From the NCBI GenBank assembly GCA_963966185.1, contig CAWZYM010000055.1, positions 1 through 64,000 of the forward strand: a stretch of 64,000 nucleotides of DNA. The letters are read 5' to 3'. The notes below the pieces were generated by a model. The model did not search any database and was not told the origin of the DNA. It saw only the letters and a program-made list of their open reading frames with translations. Each line of letters begins with the position of its first letter. Positions within the stretch are counted from its first letter, which is position 1. The position numbers and the translations under genes were made by a program. Below are positions 34,402 through 54,750 of the stretch, one piece after another. The stretch is from Rhabditoides inermis (Eukaryota; Nematoda; Chromadorea; Rhabditida; Rhabditidae).

Positions 34402-34886
34402 CAAACATTACTTGTGTTTATTAGTTACCCTCAGACAGTGTAGAGTTTGCAAACGTGTTCTAATGGCCCATATCAAGCAACAAAGAATAGAGATCTTGTC
34501 GTAATTGTGATGTATTCGCAAAATGTGAGATCGAAAGAAAATGGCAAACGATCTGAGCAAACTACAAACATTACTTGTGTTTATCAATTACCCTCAGGCA
34601 ATGTAGAGTTTGCAAAAGTGTTCTAATGGCCCATATCAAGCAACAAAGAATAGAGATCTTGTCGTAATTGTGATGTATTCGCAAAATGTGAGATCGAAAG
34701 AAAATGGCAAACGATCTGAGCAAACTACAAACATTACTTGTGTTTATCAATTACCCTCAGGCAATGTAGAGTTTGCAAAAGTGTTCTAATGGCCCATATC
34801 ATGTGACAAAGAATAGAGATCTTGTCGTAATTGTGATTTATTCACAAAATGTGAGATCGAAAAAAAAGCAAACGATCTGAGCAAAC
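34402..34886. repeat. Tandem repeat, three copies of about 162 bp (P3 right arm)
   Basis: Reverse complement of 33009-33497. One extra A in an A-run (34859-34867) shifts the arm register by one base. Confidence 0.9.
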
Positions 34887-35617
34887 TACATAGCCCCTAG
34901 TAACCACATGCTCAAAAAGTGTCCGATTCTTACAGAGACGGTGTGATAAACGCATGACTCATATGCTCTACAAATTCCTTTAAAAACATGTGTATGTGTA
35001 AAGAAATTTTTTACATTCATATAATACAAGTGCCATGCAAAAATGATCTCAAGAGTTGTGAAAATACGATACTTCAGTATCGTAGTATCGTAATATCGCA
35101 ATATCGTAGTATCGCAAGCTTGAATATCACAGTATCGCTGCCGCCGTACCAAAGTCACCCTTTACACGCGAACAATACGTGAGATATCACTCGAACATCA
35201 CTAGCTGACAGTTCGCAAGTTGAATTCAACTCATTGGCGGCATGCGCGGCTAGAGAAAGCAAGAGAGTGTGTGAATTGCTAGAGGCAGACAGTCTGTTGC
35301 CCGTGGCGCGACAATCACCCCAACTTCGTGTGTTATTTTGAAATCGCGCAGTTTCTTGCGTGCTAATTTCAAAAGTTGCGGTGTTACAAGCATTCCCGCG
35401 CAGAAAGTTGGTGTGATAATGGGGTGCACATTATGATCTTCTGTGATTACTTCACATCATTTCAACTTATCACACGAATAACATGCGAAAAAGAGCGTGT
35501 GTAGAGGGGGACTTTGGTACGGCGGCAGTATCGTATATCGCAATATCGCAATTTACAGTATCGCAGTGTCGTGTTGTTTTTGCTTTTCATTTCTCTACTC
35601 CACTGCTTTCCTCTCAT

Positions 35618-35689
35618 GACCACGTGGCGAAGTGGTAACGCTCTCGCTTAGCAAGCGTGACTTGCGGGTTCGGTCTCGGCTACCCTCGC
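35618..35689 (+). ncRNA. tRNA-Ala(AGC)-like pseudo-tRNA or SINE head (P3 right arm)
   Basis: Reads with an A box TGGCGAAGTGG, an anticodon arm CTCGC-TTAGCAA-GCGTG (anticodon AGC) and a near B box GGGTTCGGTCTC. The D and anticodon stems fold. The acceptor stem (GACCACG against TACCCTC) does not pair, so a functional tRNA is unlikely; a tRNA-derived repeat or decayed gene is more likely. Confidence 0.5.
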
Positions 35690-36313
35690 AAAATTTTGTC
35701 AAATCGAAAACATTATCCAAAGGGTTTTGATCGTTGTCTAACGACCCTGATGTCTCTCATGAAAAGAGTTGAACCCCATTTGCGGACCCACTATAGTTTA
35801 CAAATTGCCCTTTTCTGCAACGCGTTTTCTGCATGTTTTGTTTTTAATATGGTTTCATTATATTAAAAAGTGATTGTATATCCATGTTCTTTCGTGTGGT
35901 AATGGTCGTTATATACGAAGTTTAGAGTGGCATGTTAAATTACTTTCAATAACATATTATATTATTTGCTCCGCTTTCCATGTGCCAAACAACGATCCTA
36001 CTGCATTCTCCCTGTGTTTTGGTATCCGACGATTTTCATGCAATTTCTGCTGTCTGTCGTTACGTTTACTTTCTTTTGTTTCATCGATTTTTTCATCATG
36101 CCGTCATTTTAACTTTCTTCCATTCACTGTCCTGTTTCGTATGCTATAATTTTTTGCGTCAATTTTTCATATTTTTGCTCTCATTGTAGATGTAGTTGTT
36201 GGCTAATAATTGTTTGTTTGCATATTCTTGCCAGGCGTGTGGTTCCACGGCGTGTTCACGTACCCATATTACCTATTTTGAGTATCGATCAATTATCATG
36301 TATATTGTTAAAG

Positions 36314-45427
<9,114 letters not shown>

Positions 45428-46690
45428 ACTCGCCCTCACTCTGTCTGTCATCTCCATATCTCACAACAAGTCTGTGCATTTGTCATTTTATATATGTTTG
45501 CTTCCCATGTCCTACCATCGTTTGACATTTCTCATAGAATTCTATTCCACTTATAGCTTTTATTGTGTTTTCGTATATCTACTTGTAAGCGAGCGACTGT
45601 GCTATTACTGGATGACTGTGATACTCGATGGACCTGTTTTATTTGCCGGATGAAATGACATGTGAATAAATTCAAGAATATAAATTTGTTGTATCCGAAG
45701 TGTTAACTATGTACATGGGCGTACTCATTTTCACCCTTTGCTCTTCCTTTAGAACTACGATAAGAGAATAATTGCAACCAACTTGTCAACGCGGCTATAT
45801 CAGGCCTGAAGAATCAGATATCAGAAGCACATGATAGAATGGTCTTCGTAGTTACGCGGTTACGCCTGAGAAGCGTGAACCCAACCACTCTGCTACGCTT
45901 GTTGAGAGCAATGACAGCTCATTCGAGAGATCCGCGAGATACAAGTTTTGGCGGGAATTCGAAACTTCTAAAAAGCTCGCTGTCTTGCATGTACGGGGTT
46001 AACGAGGCGCCGCAGTTCTTTCGCGATTTCCTCGATCGTTTTTGTTTTTATAATATTTAGCTCTTCTCAAGCCGCTTGCAAGATGATCGAAAAAATTTTT
46101 TTCGATCATCTTGCAAGCTGCTTCAGAAAAATTCCATCTTCGACTCACCCTTAGAATTACGGTAGAAGAATAATTAGATCTTTGGCTCACCCTTAGAATT
46201 TCGCTAGGAGAATCCTATACTAATATCACACCATCTCTGTAAGAATCGAACACTTTTCGGGCATGTGGTTACTAGGAGCTATGTCAGCGCACATTGGGGT
46301 TAGATGATGCTAGAGACCACATGAGGGGTTTTTGCCTATAAACATTCATTCAATTTCATTTCATATTGTGTAAATCGTGAATCCTTTGTGATCACATGAT
46401 TTACAGGAAGTGACCCCTGTGCAATTTACAGCAAGTGACGCTTTTACACACGATGTTCCTGTGTTTTACAGCAAGTGTCGCATTTGACCCAGCCGAACAC
46501 TTTTTTCCTGTCATTCACAGGAAGTGTCGGGAGGGTGCGCGCTTGGCGCGGAATTGTGGCGCGCGTATCAAGTAAACATAGAACATCCATATATATTTCG
46601 AAACTACATAACTAAAGTAATATTATCATGATACAATGATATCGAAATTTTAAAATCATTAATATCGATTGGGGTCCTTATATCTGAAAT

Positions 46691-46893
46691 ATGAAATTTC
46701 AGATACTAGTATTCGCGTGTTGTGTGCTCGCAATTGTGAGTGCGCGATACACAGAGCCCTCGGATTGCGATCACAACGAGCATTTTGTGTCGCGGGGGCT
46801 GTTCGCTTGTGAACTTAGCTGCGAAATGCCTCACTCCCACATTCCAGGATGGGTGAGCTCACCAAAGGCAGTGAGAAAGTGTCGTTGTTTTCA
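46691..46893 (+). pseudogene. Truncated duplicate of TIL-d
   Basis: Mirror of the signal peptide and first cysteines of the gene at 27637-28041, cut at the end of its 42-bp intron where the RTE fragment begins. It lacks the C-terminal cysteines. Confidence 0.85.
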
Positions 46894-48595
46894 TCATGTG
46901 GAAGATCAAAAATAACGACGGCAGTCTTACACGCACGCAACAAGAACTCGAGGCTCGAATCAGCGAGTACTTCACGCTGCTCTTCACCAACCCGACCTCG
47001 GTGGCGCTGGAGCCGAGGCCGCCTGCGGAGCCACCGCCACTTGTTCTACACTCTGAAGTGCGACACCACCTTGCCAGAATGAGAAGACGAACTGCCCCTG
47101 GTATCGATCGGATATCGACCATGATGCTGCAGGCCGCCGGAGACCAAGTGCTAGATTCGATCGTGCGCCTCTTCAATAAGATCCTGGAGGAAGGGCGGCC
47201 ACCGCCGATGTTTGCCGATTCTATTACTACTCTGATCCCGAAAAGCGGGGATCTGAGCGACCTCTCCAACTTCCGACCTATCGCCGTGCTGCCGTCGCTG
47301 TATAAGCTGCTGACGCGGGTGCTACTGGGGAGAATGGAGCCGATACTGGATGCAGAACAAGGAAAGGAGCAGGCGGGATTCAGAAAGAACTACTCGACGA
47401 TAGAGCACGTACACACTCTCAAGGAGCTGATCTGGAAGTGCTACACCTACAAGTACGACCTCGTTCTCATCTTCTTGGATTTTGAGAAAGCCTACGATAG
47501 TGTGATTTGGAATGGCCTCTGGAATACGATCCATCGACAAGGAGTGCCAGGATACGTCATTAATCTACTAGAAGAGGTGTACTCGAATGCGAAGAACGAA
47601 ATCAAGGTCAACTCTGGGCGAGCCGAAGTGAATGTGAAGAGAGGAGTGAGGCAGGGCTGCGTTCTCAGTCCGTGCTTGTTTAATGCAGTTCTTGAACAAA
47701 TTTTGAGGAAGATGAATTGGGAGGACAAAGGAGTGAAGATTGATGGAGAGTACCTAAATCATCTACGGTATGCAGATGATGTGGTGCTATGTGCGCGGAG
47801 TAAGGAGACAGCACAGACAATGTTGAACGAGCTGAGTGGAGAAAGTGAACAATACGGGCTGCGGATCAGCCATAAGAAGACAAAGGTGCTAACGCTAGGA
47901 TCCAACCGAACGATCACCCTTCGAGGAGTGCCACTGGAGACGGTCAGGTCGTTCAAGTACCTGGGAGTCGATATAAGCAAGAACAAGGACGTGACAGAAG
48001 TGGGGAGACGAATGGGCTGCGCATGGGGAGCCTTCAACAAACATCGACGGTTTCTGACGCATAGGAGAGCGCCGATGAAGAGAAAACTAGCAGTGATGTA
48101 TACGTGCGTACTGCCGGGAGTCCTCTACGGAAGCGAGGCGTGGGCGTTGACAGAGGAACAGAAGGAGGGACTGCGGCGGATGCAGCGAAGAATGGAGCGA
48201 GCGATGTTGAATGTGAGCCTGCGCGACAGGATGAGGAATACGACTGTACGAGGACTGACGGGAATGAAGGACGTGATGGAGATTGCTTGGAGGAGGAAGG
48301 CGAGCTGGGCGAGGAAGGTGGCCAACTTCAACAACCGATGGTCGCGCCGAGTAACTGAATGGAGACCGTTTGGACAGAAGAGGAGAGTGGGAGCGCCGTA
48401 CGTGAAGTGGAGCGACGACTTGGAGGAGATGATGGAGCGACAAGGACTGAGCGGGGAGACCTGGACGAGACTAGCAAGAAGAGACGACTGCGACGAATGG
48501 AAGCGGATTATGCTCACGGGACCAGCTCCATAGCGAACCAAACCATTGGAATGTGTATAGAGATCCTGGATAAAATTTTTGATTTTGATTTGATT

Positions 48596-48600
<5 letters not shown>
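46894..48600 (+). mobile_element. RTE-like retrotransposon, 5'-truncated, RT frame intact (RTE-1)
   Basis: A single frame to 48533 (545 codons from the first Met at 46896) covers RT blocks FADSITTLIPKSGDLSDLSN, FRPIAVLPSLYKLL, EQAGFRKNYSTIEHVHT, LIFLDFEKAYDSV (motif A), RQGCVLSPCLFNAVLEQ, LRYADDVVLC (catalytic), SFKYLGVDIS, and the RTE-type C-terminus with GAPYVKWSDDLEEMM. The endonuclease is missing. The 3' end is TTTTTGATTTTGATTTGATT, the family tail, running into a (TA)n tract. It abuts palindrome P3 at 46893. The uninterrupted frame implies recent arrival. Confidence 0.88.

Positions 48601-48637
<37 letters not shown>
48599..48637. repeat. (TA)n microsatellite at the RTE 3' end
   Basis: About 19 TA units directly after the TTGATTTGATA tail. 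Confidence 0.9.
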
Positions 48638-48640
<3 letters not shown>

Positions 48641-49489
48641 TCATTTGCTTCGAGTTAGTTGAGTTGTTGAATATTCAAAAAAAATCTACTAGAACTCCAC
48701 TTGTTGTAGTGGCGTCGAGATACCGACAGCCAATCGAACACACGCCTCGATCACAGCATAGCATCGTCTCCGTCTCAGAGCTCCACTTACTAGTTTTCTC
48801 TTACATGCTCTATCCATCCTCGTATAGACTTCTTCAACGCAATGGTTTGTTCATACAGCTACGGATGCTGCTTCTTCGAGTCTTGTTTGATACATCTACG
48901 AATTATTGTTTTAATCAATAAGACAGTAGGCATATATTTAGATCTGCGATGCTTATTCTTTTCGACCGAGTAGGCTCACATTCAGTCATCTCACTTTTCT
49001 CAACAATACAACAGTGTGAAGTACAAACGTCTATTTATTCTACTTTCTCATTTCTGTATGTCAATAGTCAATACTCAATACCATTCTTTGTTTCTATTCT
49101 GAAAACACACAACGGAAAAGGATAGTTTCTGATATATTACTCGTGAATCTGTGATATGTTGCATCTGCTTATACAAAACTACTTCATCCGTGACGCTGCT
49201 GAACTCAATACGAAACTATGACAAGAGTATTCTCGATGAGTTTAAACTGTTTTTTTTCTTAGTAATTAGGGTTTGTTGCACCAATTAAGATGTTCATATA
49301 CGTGTATCCACACCACAGATTCAACAATTTTGTGGTTCCTTTTGCGAGAATGAAAACTATTATTTTTAAACTACCACCATACTATATTATTATTATACAC
49401 ACTTGCACGACTACATAATGCTGTTATATATTGTTTCGTATTAGACACAACCAGGTTCGTATTAGACACAACCAGCGATCGTCAATAAA
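48638..49489. other. Intergenic, no gene recognised
   Basis: AT-rich with short open frames only. A 19-bp direct repeat GTATTAGACACAACCAG occurs near 49438 and 49456. Nothing else supported. Confidence 0.5.
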
Positions 49490-49835
49490 AAAGACAATAT
49501 TCCGTTCCATTCAATCAATCATTGGACAAATTATCTATCAATAACCAGTATTTGGGATAAAGCATAACCAGAGCGTTCGTCAATAATTATACAATCAATA
49601 TTGTGCAGTCCAAAAAAAGACAATATTCCGTTCAATTCAATCAATCATTGGACAAATTATCTATCAATAACCAGTATTTGGGATAAAGCATAACCAGAGC
49701 GTTCGTCAATAATTATACAACCAATATTGTGCAGTCCATAAAAAGACAATATTCCATTCAATTCAATTAGTCATTAAACAAACTATCTATCAATAACCAG
49801 TATTTGGGATAGAGCGTAACCAGAGCGACATTCGA
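49490..49835. repeat. Tandem repeat, about 130-bp unit, interrupted by RTE-2
   Basis: Two full copies and a third partial one containing GACAATATTCCRTTC, CAATAACCAGTATTTGGGAT and AACCAGAGCGTTCGTCAATA. The same unit resumes at 59518-59670, so the RTE-2 composite was inserted into this array. Confidence 0.85.
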
Positions 49836-49929
49836 CATGTGATCCCCGCCTCGTGCGGTCGCCTCGCGTGAAGGTCCGGTATCTAGAACCGCTGCAAGGA
49901 AGAAGCCGTCATGCAACACTGCAATCGCC

Positions 49930-50520
49930 ACCAAAGCAACACTCTTCGATTGGTAACTTTCAACTGCCATTCATTGAGAAACGATGATGAATATTTCCTT
50001 TGATGTGTTTGCGCTGACGGAGACGTGGAGAGATGGCGACCAGAGAACAACTCTGACGCGTTCTGGCCATCAGCTACTGAATAGTGGAGGATCGAGCGGG
50101 CGAAGAGGAGTAGGATTCCTGGTACGTCGTGAGCTGATACGGCTATTTCTCGGTTCGACGCAATTTCTGAACGACTCGCCGTCCTGGAGATGTCGAAAGG
50201 AGGATCAACATTGCGATTGATCTGTTGTTATATGCCGACGGATGCCGCTCCCCAGACGGAGTACGACGCTATTCTCGATGAGGTACAACAATTGTCCACG
50301 CAGAGAAATAGTGGAGGAAGACGAACATGTACCGTCTGGTGTGGAGATCTTAACGCTGCCCCCGGTCTACGCAGCCATCCATCGGAACCAAGTCTTGGCA
50401 ACTATGGCTATGGTACACGAAACGCGAGAGGAGAGATATTGGTCGACTTCTGCTCCGCCAACGGATGGAAGATCGCCAACTCGCACTTCAAACAGAGGCC
50501 TGTACGAAAGTGGACTTGCA
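49930..50520 (+). pseudogene. RTE-2 endonuclease fragment, frameshifted
   Basis: Apurinic-type endonuclease motifs in changing frames: LVTFNCHSLRN, VFALTETWRDGD (catalytic Glu), RGVGFLVRREL, LRLICCYMPTD, VWCGDLNAAPG, DFCSANGWKIANSHF. There is a frameshift near 49984 and another near 50190, so it is not translatable as one protein. Confidence 0.85.
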
Positions 50521-50833
50521 CCACGCTACCCCTAGCGGGCAGCGATCGAGGTCCGCCTCACCCACCACGCTACCCCTAGCGGGCAGCGATCGAGGTTCGC
50601 CTCACCCACCACGCTACCCCTAGCGGGCAGCGATCGAGGTCCGCCTCACCCACCACGCTACCCCTAGCGGGCAGCGATCGAGGTTCGCCTCACCCACCAC
50701 GCTACCCCTAGCGGGCAGCGATCGAGGTCCGCCTCACCCACCACGCTACCCCTAGCGGGCAGCGATCGAGGTTCGCCTCACCCACCACGCTACCCCTAGC
50801 GGGCAGCGATCGAGGTTCGCCTCACCCACCACG
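50520..50833. repeat. Seven tandem copies of a 44-bp unit at the 5' edge of the Penelope-like insertion
   Basis: Unit GGGCAGCGATCGAGGTTCGC plus CTCACCCACCACGCTACCCC plus TAGC; copies start at 50537, 50581, 50625, 50669, 50713, 50757 and 50801. The only variation is GGTTCG/GGTCCG. The array begins exactly where the RTE frame stops. Confidence 0.95.
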
Positions 50834-53800
50834 CCGCCAAATGGCGGTGACTCTTTCACTACTGTATTCCTTTGGAATGCACTCAGAAGTTTATTCTTCT
50901 GACTCCACTATTAAGAGACATTGTCTCTAATACATTCAACTGATCCTATCAGGACTTAGTCCTGATCACTCTTACTACATTTTAAGGTTATATTCATTCA
51001 AGATTACCAATCATTATTGACTACCTTCCTTCTGACATAACAACTTTTCAAAACACAACTTTTCCCTCCCAATTCAAAACTTCTAAAATAAAAGAACAGT
51101 CACAATGTATTCAACTAACGCTACAATAACAAACTCGCCTTTCATCCGCGCTGATCAACAATTATCACCAACAATGGCTAAATAAAATTTACATTGATTG
51201 AGCTTACAACCTATCCAAGACATCCATTATTAAGTAAAATACCACGAGGATTCAACCTCGGAATTTAAAAAATCGCCTTCATCATGATGAGGATTAATGA
51301 TCAGGACGGTACCTTACCGCACAGTGGTGTGTCCTGACGCCTACCGTGATGAGGGGACAGGGATACCCAGTCCGACCAATACTTATTATTCATCACTTCA
51401 CCAACAAATATACTCTGTCACCACAGTGCACCCACTTACTTCCGGCTCGGTGGCCACTAAACACCGAACACCACAACCACCCAATTCGCTTACTATCAAA
51501 ATAACAATATCAAATGCCGGAGGGAAGGGAAGTCAAAAATGGCCATTATACCCACCTCAACCACAGCTAATGGAATACGCTGTACTATAAAACAGTGCGT
51601 TATCTGCCCCAAACTAAAATTCGCAAACACAACAAAAAGCAGTCAAACAGGATTTACGCATCCTACTATGAAATACGGTGATGCTAATTGTTCTTCAACG
51701 TGCCTAATCTATCTTATTACATGCAACAAATGTAAAATCCAGTATGTTGGCGAAACTAGCACAACACTGAAACAAAGAATGTCAAAACACAGAAATTCCT
51801 TCAAAAACGATAAATACAATACTTACATAAGTAATCATTTCCAAGCAAACGACCACAACCCAGAAGACTTCACGATAGAAATTCTTGACAATCATGAAGA
51901 AAATAGTAACACTCAAATTAGACTTTCGAAAGAACTATATTGGATTAAAACATTAATATCAGCATACCCATTTGGTCTAAATGATCAAATAAAATCTTTT
52001 GGAAATATTTCAAACAATTTAACTCTTGGAAAGATTAAAAATCATCCATTTTACAGTCAAAATATTCAATTCGAAACAAAGAAAAGAAGAGGTAAAAAGA
52101 GAAGATCACTTAAAAAGGGTAAAAACACAAAATCTATACAAGAATTGCTTACAAATATAGAATCACTTGAAAGAACAGATCTCTACAAATATTACAGATG
52201 CTTATCCAAACATTCAGTAGAAACGCTAACAAACTACATGATCAATAATTTAGACTTCAATCTACTATCACCATACGTCAAAAGAAAAATATTTGCAATG
52301 GTTTGCAATTTTCTTACAAATTACAAAAAAGAAAATACTATACATAAGCCCGACAACTATCACTACGTTAAAATAAGATACTATGGCCAATTTATGGAAA
52401 ATATTAATCTATCAAAAATTATTAATAAATGCATTAAAGAAACTAATACGCTAGTTGGAAGTAAAATACAACAAGTAAGAATAACATACGAGAACGAACT
52501 TTCTATATTCCATAAAATAGCAAATTACAACTCATTTTTAAAAGAATTGAACAACGATATGATTTCTAACATCATTGAAAGTGAATGTGAATGTAAAACA
52601 ACTTATAAAAACTTCATTAATTCTCATCACAATCATATAGTAACTGGAAATCTAAACATAATCGAGAATCCAAAACTACGAAACCTTATGGAACAAGGAA
52701 CAAAATTCAGAGAACAAAAAAGGTACACAATAAATGATATCCAAACTGAGGTTGAAACTACACTAAACCAATTCTGCAAACTTATTGCTAACAAATATCA
52801 ACTCCATAAAAACATTGAAAATCTTGTCACAAATTCAATACTCTCACAATTTAAAATAAAGCTGAGAAAACAATACATTCCATATTCTAATGAAAATAAT
52901 TGGCATTCTTTGCATAAAGAACTAAAAGAACTTCAAAAACACTTCATCATCACATGCATTGACAAAGCCGCAGGTAATTTTGCACTTACTTGCAAAAAAC
53001 TTTACGTAATAACCATGAACAAAGAATTAGGTTTTGATCATGTAACGAGAAAAAATATTGCTTCTAACCCCACATATAAAATATACGACCGTGAAACATA
53101 TTCTTCTATTATTAAAAGACATGAAATTACCACAAAAAGCCTCAACCTCGAAACCAAAAGTAAGGACCTAGCGTTACCCAAAATTTATGCCATCCCAAAA
53201 ATGCACAAAACTCCAATAAAATTTAGATTCATCACAGGCGCTTATAATAGCAGTATCAAAGCTATTTCTATTGATACGCAAAGAATTCTAAAACACATGA
53301 AAAGTCATTTCAAAAACTATTCAGAAACTATTAGACAACGAAATGGACAAAAGTCATCCCCGTACTGGTCGGTGGATAACAGCATTGAAGTCGTCGATGA
53401 CCTTAGGGGTATCGATAACATTTCAAACAAATTGGTCTATTGTGCAGATTTCAGCAGTCTGTTTACAAATCTTCCACATGACGTTGTTAAGAAACACATG
53501 TTCGAACTGATAGAATTATGTTTTAAAAACAGTGGTAAAAACTATATCACCGTAACTTACAATAAAGTCTTTTACAATAATCCTAAAGAAAATGATTCAT
53601 CCCGAAACACCAACAGAACCTACACGAAAGATGACGTCAAATTTATGATTGAGTATATCCTCCAAAACAGCTTTGCTGTCTATGGAGACAATGTATATCA
53701 ACAGATATCCGGCATTCCGCAAGGAAATAATGCTTCTCCTCTCATTGCTGATTTGACACTCTCACACATGGAATACACATTCATGAAACAAAATCCCAAT

Positions 53801-54750
53801 TTCAAACATTACCAGGTAAGAGGATATAGATACATGGATGATCTACTGATAATATATAGACACAATGACCATGACATTATCTCAAAAATTCAGTCTATTT
53901 ACCATAATTCACTAACACTCGAACAAACAAGCGCCACTGATAAACAAACAGTCTTCCTTGATCTCGAAATAACCATTAAAAATCAAATAATTACTTCACT
54001 TTATAATAAGACAGATGAATACTCGTTCGAAATAGTCCGCTATCCAAAATACAATACAAACATGAAACGCAGCATATCGTGGAACTGTTTGAATGGAGAA
54101 GTACTGAGAATATACAGATGTTGTACTGAGACGAAGACTTTTATGTCTAGAATCAAAGAACTACGAGATAAATTTATAAGAAACGGTTTTCCCAGTCAAG
54201 AAATAAACATGAAAATTGCATACGCAGTTATGCAGAATAAATCTCTCACTATAAAATATAATCTTGAAAAAATGGAGTCCTTTTTGAAACTTTTTAATTG
54301 AGAAGTGATTAACGCCCGCAACGGAAATATTGATCTTTGAACTAAACCCAGCACTGCACACTCAGTGCGAGTGACCTCAAGGAGACCTACGGCAGACTAC
54401 GCTGTAGCCACGCCACACCCATCCCACTGCCTCGCGCAATCACTCACAAACAAATTCTCAAGCGTCTCCACACTGTTTTGTGCTCATTACTTGTAACTTG
54501 CTTGCTTATGATAGTTATTTCGCGTTTTCTTTCCTTTCTTTTTATATACCATATACAATACTATCCATTCAAAAATTACACGTCTCTCTATCGTTACTGA
54601 CGAGGGTGGGAGGGACAAAGTTTTGCCGTATAGCGTTTTACACCCGAAACGGCTTTTATCTTTTATCTCTCTGTCTTTCTCTCTGTCTCACCCCCTTTTT
54701 TGTTTTGTTTGTTATCGCAATTATTATGTTGCGTTTATTATTTATTGGAG
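50521..54750 (+). mobile_element. Penelope-like element with N-terminal GIY-YIG endonuclease
   Basis: A 4.2-kb insertion in the RTE-2 endonuclease, consisting of a 44-bp tandem array, about 0.7 kb of leader, one long open frame (51539-54301), and about 0.45 kb of 3' DNA. It is strikingly AT-rich compared with the RTE sequence on both sides. It does not show LTRs or a poly-A tail. Exact ends are not defined. Confidence 0.85.
51539..54301 (+). CDS. Penelope-type reverse transcriptase with N-terminal GIY-YIG nuclease, 920 aa, uninterrupted
   Basis: Residues about 15-75 hold cysteine pairs (CVIC, CSSTC, CNKC). Next comes a GIY-YIG nuclease: CLIYLITCNKCKIQYVGET (the GIY and YIG strands), LKQRMSKHR (conserved Arg) and ELYWIKTL (Glu). 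A long Lys/Asn-rich middle follows. From about residue 530 the RT is clear: LPKIYAIPKMHKTPIKFRFI, YCADFSSLFTNLPHDVV (motif A), SGIPQGNNASPLIADLTL, and YRYMDDLLIIYRHN (motif C), ending FLDLEITIKNQ and a helical tail. Most animal Penelope elements have the nuclease at the C-terminus; an N-terminal one is the arrangement described for the Naiad and Chlamys groups. Catalytic residues look intact and there is no stop, so it may be recently active. Function: target-primed reverse transcription of its own RNA. Confidence 0.9.
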   Translation: MAIIPTSTTANGIRCTIKQCVICPKLKFANTTKSSQTGFTHPTMKYGDANCSSTCLIYLITCNKCKIQYVGETSTTLKQRMSKHRNSFKNDKYNTYISNHFQANDHNPEDFTIEILDNHEENSNTQIRLSKELYWIKTLISAYPFGLNDQIKSFGNISNNLTLGKIKNHPFYSQNIQFETKKRRGKKRRSLKKGKNTKSIQELLTNIESLERTDLYKYYRCLSKHSVETLTNYMINNLDFNLLSPYVKRKIFAMVCNFLTNYKKENTIHKPDNYHYVKIRYYGQFMENINLSKIINKCIKETNTLVGSKIQQVRITYENELSIFHKIANYNSFLKELNNDMISNIIESECECKTTYKNFINSHHNHIVTGNLNIIENPKLRNLMEQGTKFREQKRYTINDIQTEVETTLNQFCKLIANKYQLHKNIENLVTNSILSQFKIKLRKQYIPYSNENNWHSLHKELKELQKHFIITCIDKAAGNFALTCKKLYVITMNKELGFDHVTRKNIASNPTYKIYDRETYSSIIKRHEITTKSLNLETKSKDLALPKIYAIPKMHKTPIKFRFITGAYNSSIKAISIDTQRILKHMKSHFKNYSETIRQRNGQKSSPYWSVDNSIEVVDDLRGIDNISNKLVYCADFSSLFTNLPHDVVKKHMFELIELCFKNSGKNYITVTYNKVFYNNPKENDSSRNTNRTYTKDDVKFMIEYILQNSFAVYGDNVYQQISGIPQGNNASPLIADLTLSHMEYTFMKQNPNFKHYQVRGYRYMDDLLIIYRHNDHDIISKIQSIYHNSLTLEQTSATDKQTVFLDLEITIKNQIITSLYNKTDEYSFEIVRYPKYNTNMKRSISWNCLNGEVLRIYRCCTETKTFMSRIKELRDKFIRNGFPSQEINMKIAYAVMQNKSLTIKYNLEKMESFLKLFN

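Noticed and set aside
33009..34886. CRISPR-like array
   Set aside because: Units are 162 bp, adjacent, without unique spacers, in an animal genome; they are ordinary tandem repeats.
46894..48533. A host gene encoding a reverse transcriptase-like protein
   Set aside because: It has an RTE tail, truncated 5' end and a sister copy at 54-59 kb, so it is a retrotransposon fragment.
50834..51538. Hammerhead ribozyme in the Penelope leader
   Set aside because: GTGATGAGG near 51347 resembles the conserved CTGATGA box, but the matching GAAA box and closing stems could not be found by eye.
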